From Thermomonospora echinospora (GTDB lineage Bacteria; Actinomycetota; Actinomycetes; Streptosporangiales; Streptosporangiaceae): a stretch of 64,000 bases of DNA. Positions 23,722 to 32,242 of this stretch are shown piece after piece. Position 1 is the stretch's first letter, and each line of letters opens with the position of its first letter. The notes beneath the pieces are model-generated. The model ran no database searches. It was not told the origin of the DNA and saw nothing but the letters and a program-made list of their open reading frames with translations. The stretch is taken from contig NZ_FNVO01000006.1 in the NCBI RefSeq assembly GCF_900108175.1, forward strand, positions 62,001 to 126,000, in the 5' to 3' direction. A program made the translations under genes and the position numbers.

Positions 23722-26121
23722 ATGACCCGGTTCGAGGCGACCGTCACCGAGTCGGACGACGGCCCTCCGGTGACCCGGCTGGTCGTCGGCGGCGGCCCCG
23801 GAGACGGGCCTCCGGTAACGGTGACAATGGCGGCGGCCCCTCCGCGGTACTCCGCGCCGGCCCGCGTCACGTACCGGGACTTCGACGAGATCGCCGACAC
23901 GGTGAGCGGCGTGGTCCGCCGCTACTTTCCACCCATCCGGTACGCCTACCAGTTCCTCGACGAGACGGCCGAGCGGCCGTACCCGATCCTGCGCCTGGCC
24001 GCGGCGCCCGGCGTCACGCTGACGGTCACCGGCCTGCCCGGCGCCTACCTGCCGCAACCCGGGCTACCGAACCTGGAGATCTATCGGGTCCAGGATCCGA
24101 GCCTCGTACCGCCGCAGGGCACCGACATCCTCTCCGACAACCTGGTCCACGTCGTCGAGGTCAACGCTCCACGGGTCGTCCTGGAGCCACCAGAGGACCC
24201 GGACGAGCTCCCCTGGGATCATGCGCGGCGGCTCGGCCGCCGCCCCGGGGTGATCCCGCACGACTGGTTCCTCATCGAGACGATGCCGACCGGTACGTGC
24301 GTTCGGCATGCGGCCAGTGGCCAGAGTGTGCTCATGAGGCCGCGTGAGGCGACCTTCCCCTCGTCGCCCGAACCCGGTGCGGATGGGACTGAGGCGTTCG
24401 CCTACGAGTTCCCCGCCGACGGGCAGTGGGGGGTGGCCGACCGGCCGTTGTTGCGGATCGTGGCCACGGACGCGACGAGCGTGCGGGAGTCCGGGCCCCA
24501 CTACTCCGACCTGCGCCTGCTGGCCCGCACCGATGTGGACCCGCTGCTGGCCCAGCCCTGGTACGAGGTGTGGCGGGTGGACTCGGTACTGGACGTACCG
24601 GTGCAGGGAAGCGACCTGACCCCGCAACGCCATTGGCGCGGGCCATCCCAGGCAGCGCGCGACCAGGCCGTCAGCGAGGAAGTGGGCCGTCTGACGATCG
24701 ACATCGCCCTCGGCGCCATCCCCGGTCTGGGCGATCTCATCGACATCGGCGAGTTCTGTTATGCGCTGGCCTACCACCGCGACCGCTGGGGCCGCCCGCT
24801 GTCCCAGTTCGACATCGCCCTCATGGGGACGTTCGCGCTGCTCCCGTTCGTCACCGCGAGTATCGTGCGCCGCGGTCGGGCACTGCTGCGCCGGTTCGGA
24901 CCCAGGGCGGAACGGGCCGTGCACACCGTGCGGGCGCTGGAAAACGTCAACATCTCCGCCGCCGAGAGGGAGCTGCTGACCGAGGCTCAAGTGCTCATCC
25001 GGGCGGGCAAAGCGCTTCCAACGGAGCTGGAGGCGCGGCTGTTCGAGCTGCTGCGACGAGTCGCGCCGACCCCGCCGAACGTCGAGTCGCTGCTGAACGA
25101 TGCGGGCACCGGCTTCGTCCATCAGCGCCTGCAGGAGCTGTTCCAGCGCTACAAGAAGGGGGGCGGCCCCGCCAAGCCGGCCGACTGGGCCCGGCGGGTG
25201 ACCCGGGGGGAGGCGCGCGAGATCTTCGAACGCATCCTCGGAGCGGACTTCGCACGTCGTGGAACGGGGGACGTCCGGCTGAAGAACCTTGTGGACATCC
25301 CCCGGCCCAAGACTCTCACCGATGATGTCGCCATCGCCCACCTGCGCCACATCGAGGCCCAGCCGGGCAAGCTGTGGGAACGACTGGACGGGCTGGAGGA
25401 GTTGCTGCGGGATCGGCCCCGCCAGCTCGGGCCGGCCGTCCTGCAGGCGATCAAGTTCGTCCAGGCCGTACCGCTCGGGCTGTTCCACATCATGAAGGGC
25501 AACGTCGGGGAGATCCTGGCCTTCAGGAAACAACTCGATGTGCTCGCCGAGCTGGTCGCACACCTTCCGAAAGAGGTGCGCTCGTCCACCGTCCTGCTGA
25601 CCGGCGTGCGGATCCGGCTGGCCGACAAGGCGGGACGGCTGAGCTCCCGCACCGTGCTGTTCAGCGACAACATCATCGCGACCATGGGCGCGCGGGATCT
25701 GACGCTGCGCGGGTTGTTCGAGGTCAAGTCCGGATCCGACGGTGTCGCGGAGGCCGCCGAGCAGGTGTTCCGGTGGGTCGAGGACCGGCTCACGCCGGGC
25801 AGCCAGATCGTGCTGCCCAAGGGCTCTGCGGTGGTGGGGGTCGACGGCAAGGTGGCCCGGCTGACCCGGGAGTACGTGTTCACCTGGGCGCCCTCCGGCG
25901 CGCTCGGCCCCGACGAGCGGACGATCTCGAACCTCAGCAAGGCCAAGCGTTACCTGGTCGTCCCCAAGGACGCCACCGGCGAACTGCCGGACGCCCTGAA
26001 CATCCCCGGCGGACGGGAACTGATCCGGATGGACCAGACATCCGCCGAACTCGAATACCTCACCGGCCAGACGATCACACTCGTCCCTCCACCGAACCGA
26101 GCCGGCGGCATCCCCCGATAA
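23722..26121 (+). CDS. Putative polymorphic effector: pretoxin-like segment + PD-(D/E)XK nuclease-like domain, 799 aa
   Basis: Last and largest gene of the cassette. Residues 1-300 are beta-rich with Pro/Gly turns. Residues about 325-345 (IDIALGAIPGLGDLIDIGE) resemble the hydrophobic pretoxin segment (xxxPxxGDxxD) that precedes toxin tips in polymorphic toxins. A helical region (380-590) follows. The C-terminal domain shows a restriction-nuclease pattern: Glu597 (NVGEILA), Asp649 (LFSDNIIA) and, 17 residues on, ExK at 667-669 (LFEVKSG). The order E, D-x17-ExK fits a PD-(D/E)XK active site. No signal peptide, so delivery would need a dedicated system or it acts inside the cell. No separate immunity gene is obvious. 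Confidence 0.65.
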   Translation: MTRFEATVTESDDGPPVTRLVVGGGPGDGPPVTVTMAAAPPRYSAPARVTYRDFDEIADTVSGVVRRYFPPIRYAYQFLDETAERPYPILRLAAAPGVTLTVTGLPGAYLPQPGLPNLEIYRVQDPSLVPPQGTDILSDNLVHVVEVNAPRVVLEPPEDPDELPWDHARRLGRRPGVIPHDWFLIETMPTGTCVRHAASGQSVLMRPREATFPSSPEPGADGTEAFAYEFPADGQWGVADRPLLRIVATDATSVRESGPHYSDLRLLARTDVDPLLAQPWYEVWRVDSVLDVPVQGSDLTPQRHWRGPSQAARDQAVSEEVGRLTIDIALGAIPGLGDLIDIGEFCYALAYHRDRWGRPLSQFDIALMGTFALLPFVTASIVRRGRALLRRFGPRAERAVHTVRALENVNISAAERELLTEAQVLIRAGKALPTELEARLFELLRRVAPTPPNVESLLNDAGTGFVHQRLQELFQRYKKGGGPAKPADWARRVTRGEAREIFERILGADFARRGTGDVRLKNLVDIPRPKTLTDDVAIAHLRHIEAQPGKLWERLDGLEELLRDRPRQLGPAVLQAIKFVQAVPLGLFHIMKGNVGEILAFRKQLDVLAELVAHLPKEVRSSTVLLTGVRIRLADKAGRLSSRTVLFSDNIIATMGARDLTLRGLFEVKSGSDGVAEAAEQVFRWVEDRLTPGSQIVLPKGSAVVGVDGKVARLTREYVFTWAPSGALGPDERTISNLSKAKRYLVVPKDATGELPDALNIPGGRELIRMDQTSAELEYLTGQTITLVPPPNRAGGIPR

Positions 26122-26217
26122 GACCCACAGCGTTTCAGAGCTGCCCAGGTCAGCCTGCCGGAGGCCATCGAGCAGGCGCGGTCCGCCCTGCGGTCAGGCC
26201 GGAAGCACTCGTTCCAC

Positions 26218-26652
26218 TCAGGGGCGGGGGGCCGGGGCGGCGAAGGTGGCGTGGACGGTGCGGGAGGTGGGGGTGCCGGTCCAGTGCCAGGTGGTGGCCA
26301 GGGCGGTGACGGTGAGGAGGCCGCGGCCGGATTCGGTGAGGGCGGTGGGGTCGGTGAGGGGCTGGACGCGAGGTTCGGTGGGGGCGCCCTGGTCGGTGAC
26401 GCTGACGGTTACGCCGGTGGGGTTGTGGCGGACCTCGACGGTGAAGTGGCCGGATCGAGTGTGGCGGATGGCGTTGACGGCGAGTTCGTCGATGGTGAGG
26501 AGGACGTCGTCCAGGGTGGGGAAGCCGGGCAGCAGGAAGGCGGCAAAGGTGCGGGCGGCGCGGACTTGGGCGGCGTCGCCGGGGAAGGTACGGCGCCAGT
26601 ACATGGGGGTGGCGGGCTCGGCGGGGACCAGGACGGCGGCGGGCAGTGACAT
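26218..26652 (-). CDS. Anti-sigma-factor-like HATPase (RsbW/AbaA-type), 144 aa
   Basis: Single GHKL ATPase domain. N-box: IDELAVNAIRHT; G1-like box: VSVTDQGAP; Gly-rich lid: ESGRGLLTV, all in the order expected for RsbW-type serine kinases/ATP-binding proteins. The start is ATG 26652 with AAAGGA upstream. In actinomycetes such small HATPases are encoded beside WhiJ-type regulators and DUF397 proteins, as here (regulator at 27393, DUF397 at 28277), and probably act with them. No sigma factor is adjacent, so the partner is unknown. Confidence 0.85.
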   Translation of the reverse strand: MSLPAAVLVPAEPATPMYWRRTFPGDAAQVRAARTFAAFLLPGFPTLDDVLLTIDELAVNAIRHTRSGHFTVEVRHNPTGVTVSVTDQGAPTEPRVQPLTDPTALTESGRGLLTVTALATTWHWTGTPTSRTVHATFAAPAPRP

Positions 26653-26787
26653 CGGTTTCCTTTCACGGTGACGGGTGGGCGGGATCAGCCGGTTGTTGTG
26701 CGTCGTGGTGTCGGCGGTGTACCGGTGCTCTGGGGCCGGGGTCGGCGGGGCAGGGCGGGGGGTCGGTGGTGCGGCGCAGTGTGGCGT

Positions 26788-27093
26788 TCACGGTGGCGCG
26801 GGCGGCGGGGTGTAGATGAGGCGGTCGCCGCGGGCTTCGGCCAGGGCGGTGATGGTGCGCCAGCGTGCGGGGCAGTACGCCGCCTGGGCGTTGCCGGATA
26901 GGGAGAGGGTCACCAAGGACGGGCGACCGCAGCCGGGGCATGGTCTGCCGCCGACGTCCACCGAGAGGACGTACGGGCGGCGGTGAGGTCGGGGGCGGAG
27001 TGCCGGGCAGGGTGAGGGACGGGCGGGGCGGGGTGGTGAGCGGCATCGTTCGCCTCGTGGGGTGGGGTGCTGGGTGGTCCGGACGGGGTTCAT
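26788..27093 (-). CDS. Small zinc-finger-like protein, about 101 aa
   Basis: The C-terminal 65 residues look genuine: RPYVLSVDVGG, then CPGCGRPSLVTLSLSG, a further Cys (AAYCPARWRT) and AEARGDRLIYTPPP. The CxxC plus the later Cys suggest a zinc-binding fold. The N-terminal part is Pro/Arg-rich and may not be translated; I used ATG 27093, but there is no clear ribosome site. It lies 135 bases upstream of the HATPase gene on the same strand. Family not recognised. Confidence 0.45.
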   Translation of the reverse strand: MNPVRTTQHPTPRGERCRSPPRPARPSPCPALRPRPHRRPYVLSVDVGGRPCPGCGRPSLVTLSLSGNAQAAYCPARWRTITALAEARGDRLIYTPPPAPP

Positions 27094-27392
27094 CGTCACT
27101 GGGTGTGCTGGGTCGGGTACGGAGAATTGGGCGCTGGGGTGGCTGGGGGGCGGAAAGGTACTGGCGGACGGGTGGTGTTCCGGGGAGGAACGGCGCCGAG
27201 GGGAACGTTCGGGATTTGCGCGTTCGATTTCGGCAAGCCGTCCGGGGGTGGGCAGGTGGCAGTTTCCGGCCACCATTCGCGGTCGTGTCCGCCGGAAACG
27301 CTCCGATTGCGCGTGGTAACACAGGGTGGAGATGCCGATGTCAGCCCCTGTCCACCCCCGTGCCGTCCGCCACTGATCCCGGGAGGTCGCCG

Positions 27393-28280
27393 GTGACCAG
27401 CCCCAGTCCCTTCGTTCGACGCCGCCGGATGGGCGCCGCGCTGCGCGCCCTGCGTGAGGAACGGCGGATGACCGCCGACGACATGGCGCGGCGGCTGTGC
27501 TGCTCGCGGGCGAAACTGTCCAAGCTGGAGAACGGGCATCTACGACCGGACCTGGCCGAGGTGATGAAGATCCTCGACTTCCTGGAGGTCACCGGACAGC
27601 GGTGGGAGGAGGTCGTCAAGCTGGCCCGGGACGCGGCCGAACGCGGCTGGTGGGACGGCTACGGCCTGGCGATGGGCGACCGGCAGCGGATGTACGCCGA
27701 CATCGAGTCCGGGGCCGACTCGATCCGCGAGTACAACCAGTTCGCCATCCCGGGAACCCTCCAGACTGAGGACTTCATGTGGGAGATGGTCAAGCTCGCG
27801 GAGGCCGAGAGAGACATCGACTTCGTACCCGATCGCATGGTGGAAGCCCGGCTTCGCCGCCAGGAACAGTTGCTAGGTCAGAAGGGGCCACGCTACGAAG
27901 TCATCCTCGATGAGGTGGTCATACGCCGCCCCACCGTGCCACCCGAGGTCATGATCGGCCAACTACGGCACCTCACCGAAACCGCCACCAGGCACCCCCG
28001 CGTCACGGTGCGTGTCCTCCCGTTGGTGGCCGACTTCACAGGTCGGCTGCTCCCGCTCTCAGCGTTCTTCCTCTTCACCTTCCCTGACCCGGCCGACCCG
28101 CCAATGGCGATCGTTGACACGGTGAACACCGACATCGTGCACGTTGATCACGATGAAGTGATGAGGTATACCCGACGGTACGAGCATCTTCGAGAGATTG
28201 CTCTTTCAGGTGCAGCCAGCCTCGGCCTGCTGATCGATGCAGCCGACGATCTTGAGCAAAGGATCGGCTCCTCCAGATGA
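27393..28280 (+). CDS. WhiJ-type regulator: helix-turn-helix (XRE) + DUF5753, 295 aa (second copy)
   Basis: Paralogue of the protein at 1606-2481. The XRE domain (MARRLCCSRAKLSKLENGHLRP) and the first 120 residues are close to identical in pattern (DAAERGWWDGYGLAMGDRQ); the C-terminal DUF5753 region is more diverged (FFLFTFPDPADPPMAIVDT is kept). Start GTG 27393 with GGGAGGT upstream, the same start context as the first copy. The DUF397 partner overlaps its stop (ATGA). The two clusters therefore stem from one ancestral pair; divergence in the sensor part suggests different signals. Upstream divergent genes encode the HATPase and the zinc-finger-like protein. Confidence 0.9.
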   Translation: MTSPSPFVRRRRMGAALRALREERRMTADDMARRLCCSRAKLSKLENGHLRPDLAEVMKILDFLEVTGQRWEEVVKLARDAAERGWWDGYGLAMGDRQRMYADIESGADSIREYNQFAIPGTLQTEDFMWEMVKLAEAERDIDFVPDRMVEARLRRQEQLLGQKGPRYEVILDEVVIRRPTVPPEVMIGQLRHLTETATRHPRVTVRVLPLVADFTGRLLPLSAFFLFTFPDPADPPMAIVDTVNTDIVHVDHDEVMRYTRRYEHLREIALSGAASLGLLIDAADDLEQRIGSSR

Positions 28281-28474
28281 CCAAGGAATACCTCACTTGG
28301 CACAAGTCTCGTCGCAGCGAAGCCGGCAGTGCTTGCGTCGAGGTCGCCCCCTCCACCCACGGCACCATCGGCGTACGCGACAGCAAGAACACCACCGGCC
28401 CCGTCCTCGACTTCGCTCCCCGCACATGGGCCGCGTTCCTCAATACCCTCCGCTCTCCTCGGCACGGCGAGTGA
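28277..28474 (+). CDS. DUF397 protein, 65 aa (second cluster)
   Basis: Carries the DUF397 marks WHKSRRSEAGSACVEVA, IGVRDSKN and APRTWAAFLNTL. The start overlaps the regulator stop by 4 bases (ATGA), giving tight translational coupling. It is more diverged from the copy at 2484 than that copy is from its duplicate at 15649. Expected to work with the WhiJ-type regulator; the exact role of DUF397 proteins is not settled. Confidence 0.9.
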   Translation: MTKEYLTWHKSRRSEAGSACVEVAPSTHGTIGVRDSKNTTGPVLDFAPRTWAAFLNTLRSPRHGE

Positions 28475-28580
28475 CCACCTACACGACCTGATCTGCGATC
28501 AGGTGGAATCAGACGGTAGCGGCAAGCCGCTGCTGCTGGATGCGGTGCCCGCTTTTTCGGTATCAGCGGGGACGGAAAGC

Positions 28581-28624
28581 ATGAGTCCCCGGCTCGGGCG
28601 CGCTCGACCGAGCCGGGGACTCAT
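28581..28624. terminator. Bidirectional hairpin terminator
   Basis: Perfect 17-bp stem (ATGAGTCCCCGGCTCGG and complement) with a 10-base loop, lying between the convergent DUF397 gene and the 652-aa gene. It can serve both. Confidence 0.85.
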
Positions 28625-28637
28625 TTGGGGGTGGTGG

Positions 28638-30596
28638 TCAGATGAGTTTGAGGATGGTGGCGAGGGTGTGGGCCTTGTTTCCGCCGGGCTGGAGGTCGGG
28701 CTTGGAGCCGAACAGGTGGGTGAGCAGTTGGTCGCGTAGCGTCCGGTACTGCACGTAGTCGGGCTTGGTGAACAGGTCGGGGTTCCTGAGGTCGGCGGGG
28801 ACGTGGTACGGCCGCTCGACCAGGACCCTGGTGGGCTTGCCCTTGGGGGTGCCGCCGCCGCTGCTGCTGCCCGTGGTGGAGGCGGTGGTCGTGGCGGTGT
28901 TGAGGACTTGCAGGCCCGGGTGGCCGACGCCGAACTCGATGCTGTAGACCTTCGCCGTCCGCGTGTCGATGGTCACCTCGGCCTCGTCGGCGCTGAACTC
29001 CACGGTGGTGGCGTAGGGCAGTTCCAGGGAGTACTTGGTGCGGCGCGAGACGACCGTCATGACCTGGCCCAGCTTCGCCCAGCCCGCGGGGTCCAGCAGC
29101 GGGTGCTCCTTGCCGAGCGCATCCCGCAGCACCCGGGCGAAGGCGTTGTCGATGTTGGTGGTGTCGGTGAGGAAGGCGATCAGCCGTTCGATCTTGTGGC
29201 CGGGGATCAGGTGGCACTGGGTGGCCAGGCGGATCTTCTCACTGGAGTCGGCGAAGGAGGCGCCCTTGCAGGCGAACAGGAAGACCCCGGCACCGTCGTT
29301 GGCGGGGACGCTGCGCCGCCGCAGCACGATCTTTCTCTTCAGCAGCGAGTAGCCGGGGACGTCGTAGTAGAAGTCGTGGCAGACGACCGGGCCGTCGTTC
29401 TCCTTGCCGTCGGGCTTCTTGTCCCGCTCCATCTTGACGATGCCGAACTTCTTCTGCAGGTCGCCGCTCCGGCGGAGCTCGGCCATCAGGGACAGTACCT
29501 TGGCGTACTGCTCGGCCGAGACCTGGAACTCCGACTCGGCCTCCAGCGTCGTGGCCAGCTCCTTGCCGGGCTGGAGCAGGTCGGAGAAGGCCCGGTAGAC
29601 CGGCCGGTGGTCGCGCAGCGGCTCGGCGGCGTTCCACTTCAGCTTGCGGACGGTCTCGGATTCCTTGAGGTCCTCGATCGTGATGGTGCGGATCGGCACC
29701 ACGCCCGTGCCGTGCTTGGCGTCCATGCCGCCGCTGTAGTGGTTGATGGAGTTGGCCGAGGCGGTCGTGCCGGCGTCCATCCACACCACCCGGATCCCCA
29801 CCTGCGGCAGGTAGGAGGTGAGGGCGGCCCGCGGGCTCTGGCCGTGCTCGGGGGTCACGTGGTAGAGCGCGCACAACTGCGCCCAGGTGTAGGTGGCCTC
29901 CAGTTCCACGGTGTTGTGTCCCTCGGGCGGGGAGATGATCGCGACGGTGTCCAGCACGGTGTCCATGGCCGAGTCCAGGTAGACCACCATCAGGTCGTAC
30001 GGCTTGGCCATGTGCTCGGCGTTGCACCAGATCTTGATGGTGAAGTGCAGGCCCTCGTCGTCGTAGCCGGCCTCGGCCACCCGCATCTGCGCCAGTTTCC
30101 CGAACGTGGCGTCCAGCCCGTACTTGGGCTCCGACACCTTCGGCTCGCCCACGGACTTGAGCTCCCGGGTGTGGTCGTCGGCGCGCATCTCCAGCAGGCC
30201 CTTACGGGTCTTCTTGACCTTCTGCTCGACCGGGCCGCCGTTCACCTGGAATTTGATCAGGAAGGAGTCGGGCTCCTTGATGTCCCCGGGGTCGAAGAAC
30301 ACGTAGTGCATCGCGTCCCGCGACGGCGGCATCGGCGTGGCGACGCCGGGGATCTCGACCGGGTCGCGCCGGAAGACCTCGGTGCCGGGGACCCTGGCGC
30401 TCTGCTTGTTGCTGTCGTAGCGGACCTTGTAGTACGTCTTCGGGAACCCGGGCTCCGATCCCTCCACGACGGCGTTCTGGGTGCCCACGCGTACCAGGCT
30501 CCCCGCCTTCAGCGGCGGGTAGGCATTGCCGACGGCCTGGTCTGTGGGGATCTCCGCCGCTGCGGGACGGGAGGATTTTCCGTAAGGGGTGGTCAT
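28638..30596 (-). CDS. Unknown protein with CYTH-like segment, 652 aa
   Basis: Start ATG 30596, chosen because AGAGGG lies 7 bases upstream; an in-frame ATG 6 codons earlier lacks this. Residues about 30-90 form a small beta domain (SLVRVGTQNAVVEG..., YYKVRYDSNKQSARVPG), followed by an extended beta-rich region (95-300) and then a CYTH-like stretch: EAESEFQVS near 353, YYDVPGYSLLKRKIVLRRR near 410-428, and VTIDTRTAKVYSIEFG near 541-556. CYTH enzymes handle triphosphates with E-x-E and R/K residues; several are visible, but the tunnel arrangement is unproven. A Ser/Gly/Thr linker and a C-terminal helical tail follow. No signal peptide. Role unknown. Confidence 0.7.
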   Translation of the reverse strand: MTTPYGKSSRPAAAEIPTDQAVGNAYPPLKAGSLVRVGTQNAVVEGSEPGFPKTYYKVRYDSNKQSARVPGTEVFRRDPVEIPGVATPMPPSRDAMHYVFFDPGDIKEPDSFLIKFQVNGGPVEQKVKKTRKGLLEMRADDHTRELKSVGEPKVSEPKYGLDATFGKLAQMRVAEAGYDDEGLHFTIKIWCNAEHMAKPYDLMVVYLDSAMDTVLDTVAIISPPEGHNTVELEATYTWAQLCALYHVTPEHGQSPRAALTSYLPQVGIRVVWMDAGTTASANSINHYSGGMDAKHGTGVVPIRTITIEDLKESETVRKLKWNAAEPLRDHRPVYRAFSDLLQPGKELATTLEAESEFQVSAEQYAKVLSLMAELRRSGDLQKKFGIVKMERDKKPDGKENDGPVVCHDFYYDVPGYSLLKRKIVLRRRSVPANDGAGVFLFACKGASFADSSEKIRLATQCHLIPGHKIERLIAFLTDTTNIDNAFARVLRDALGKEHPLLDPAGWAKLGQVMTVVSRRTKYSLELPYATTVEFSADEAEVTIDTRTAKVYSIEFGVGHPGLQVLNTATTTASTTGSSSGGGTPKGKPTRVLVERPYHVPADLRNPDLFTKPDYVQYRTLRDQLLTHLFGSKPDLQPGGNKAHTLATILKLI

Positions 30597-31188
30597 ATCG
30601 CGACCCTCTGCCACTTTTCACCTCGCAACAAGCGGCGGCGCCGCCACCCAAGCCGGGCTTTCCATGAGCGGCATCCATCGCTCCCGCGACTTGCGCACAT
30701 CCCGCCCGACCAGGGGTCAGATCTCCTGTTGGTCACGTACGCCACTCACCGGAACGGGACGCCCTGGTTTCGGTCGTTCCACCCGCCGCAAAAGTGCGGG
30801 ACAGAGACTGCGGCCCATCCATCATGCGGACGCCCGAAAACTACCATGATGGAGAAATCCAGAGGGTTATCGCGGATTCTCGCGACGCACTGCGATATTA
30901 TTGTTGATTTTTGTCCGCCCTTCGCCGAACCGGCCGGTCAACCGGACGGCCGGCGGGCGCGCCGCGCCCGCGAGGCGGAGGACGGCGATCCCCCACTACC
31001 GGCACCTCGATGAACGAGTTCGCTCCGCCCGGCATCCACGCAACCGGTTCCGGTGGATTCGGCCCGGCCTACTGCGAACGCACACCGTCCACGGCGAAGC
31101 CTCGGGGCCGTTGCCTCACCACCCTGTACCCGAGCGCTTACTTGGTAGTACTCTCCCGGTGCGGTCGCGGCGGCGAGAGGGGCGGCGG
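30597..31188. other. 592-bp intergenic region, no gene seen
   Basis: Divergent spacer between the 652-aa gene (minus) and the esterase (plus). The central part (about 30840-30915) is distinctly AT-richer than the surroundings and is the likely promoter zone. No conserved hairpin or credible short gene was found. Confidence 0.4.
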
Positions 31189-32160
31189 ATGCCGATCACA
31201 CCGACGGTGGAGGAACGCGCGGGGTGCGGGCGGGGATCGCGGCTGATGGCGCGGTTGATGCGGTGGTTCCTGCGGCCGCTCGTCGCCCGGCTGCCGTGGA
31301 CCCCGTTCACGCTGCGCTGCGCCGGGCTGCTCGACCTCGGGGGTGCGCTGCTGGTCCCGCCGCGCGGCACCAGGGTCGGCAAAGTGAAGGGGCTCGGCTG
31401 TGCCGCCGAGTGGGTCTACGGTCCTGGCGTGAGCGGCGGATCCGGGAAGGTGATCCTGTACTTCCACGGCGGCGGGTTCGTGGCCTGCGGGCTGCGCACC
31501 CACCGCCGGATGATCGCCCGGATCTCCCAGGCGGCGGGCATGCCGGTGCTGTCGGTGGGCTACCGCATGCCGCCCCGGGTCACCGTCGAGACCACCATCG
31601 GCGACTGCGTCGACGCCTACCGGTGGCTGCTGGCGGAGGGGCACCAGGCCGCCGACATCGTGATCGGCGGGGACTCCGCCGGCGGCTACCTCGCCTTCGT
31701 GGCGCCGCTGCGCGCGATCCGCGACGGGCTGCCCCGGCCCGCCGGGATCGCCGCCCTGTCCCCCTTCACCGATCTGGACATCGATCTCAAGGTCGCGCAC
31801 GTCAACGCCGCGCTCGATCCGTTCATCCCCGCGCCGCGCATGCGGGACATGGTCCGGACCTGCTTTCCCGGCGTCGCGCTGACCGACCCGCAGCTGTGCC
31901 CGGTGCACGCCGAGCTCGGCGGCCTGCCGCCGACCCTCATCCAGGTCGGCTCGGTCGAGGTGCTGCGCGGCGACGCCGAGCTGATGGCCGAACGTCTGGG
32001 CGCCGCGGACGTGCCCTGCACCCTGCAGATCTGGGAGGGGCAGGTGCACGTCTTCCAGATCTTCGCCGATGTCTCCCGCGAGGGCATCGCCGCCATCGCC
32101 GAGATCGGCGCCTTCGCCCGCACCGTCAGCGGCGCGGACACCCGGCAGGAGGCCGCGTAG
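31189..32160 (+). CDS. Alpha/beta hydrolase, hormone-sensitive-lipase (HSL) family esterase, 323 aa
   Basis: Serine esterase with the HSL-family marks: HGGG oxyanion motif at 93-96 (YFHGGGFV), nucleophile Ser163 in GGDSAGG, and a C-terminal His in GQVHVFQIF (near 287). The Asp is presumably the one at ALDPFIP or GDAEL. Length is normal. Start ATG 31189 with GAGAGGGG upstream; longer frames lack ribosome sites. No signal peptide, so likely cytoplasmic. Substrate probably a small acyl ester. It converges with the siderophore binding-protein gene. Confidence 0.88.
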   Translation: MPITPTVEERAGCGRGSRLMARLMRWFLRPLVARLPWTPFTLRCAGLLDLGGALLVPPRGTRVGKVKGLGCAAEWVYGPGVSGGSGKVILYFHGGGFVACGLRTHRRMIARISQAAGMPVLSVGYRMPPRVTVETTIGDCVDAYRWLLAEGHQAADIVIGGDSAGGYLAFVAPLRAIRDGLPRPAGIAALSPFTDLDIDLKVAHVNAALDPFIPAPRMRDMVRTCFPGVALTDPQLCPVHAELGGLPPTLIQVGSVEVLRGDAELMAERLGAADVPCTLQIWEGQVHVFQIFADVSREGIAAIAEIGAFARTVSGADTRQEAA

Positions 32161-32214
32161 CCGATCGCGGTCCGGCGCGGAGGCCGTCGCCGCCGTCCGG
32201 TGACCGTGCCGAGC

Positions 32215-32230
32215 CCCGGCGTGCGCCGGG
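32215..32230. terminator. Short hairpin between convergent genes
   Basis: CCCGGCG-TG-CGCCGGG: a 7-bp GC stem with a 2-base centre between the esterase stop and the binding-protein stop. Weak on its own, but well placed for both genes. Confidence 0.45.
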
Positions 32231-32242
32231 CGTTCCGGTGTG

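Noticed and set aside
26251-26649. Gly-rich plus-strand frame opposite the HATPase
   Set aside because: Low-complexity antisense shadow of a gene with clear GHKL motifs.
26663-27322. Pro/Arg-rich minus-strand frame of 219 codons
   Set aside because: Composition typical of a wrong frame; the overlapping frame with the CxxC motif is the better candidate.
30940-30975. Inverted repeat CCGGCCG...CGGCCGG as a terminator
   Set aside because: Only 7 bp, in GC-rich DNA, and not at a gene end.
28803-31013. 736-codon plus-strand frame opposite the 652-aa gene
   Set aside because: Gly/Val/Arg-rich antisense shadow without recognisable domains.
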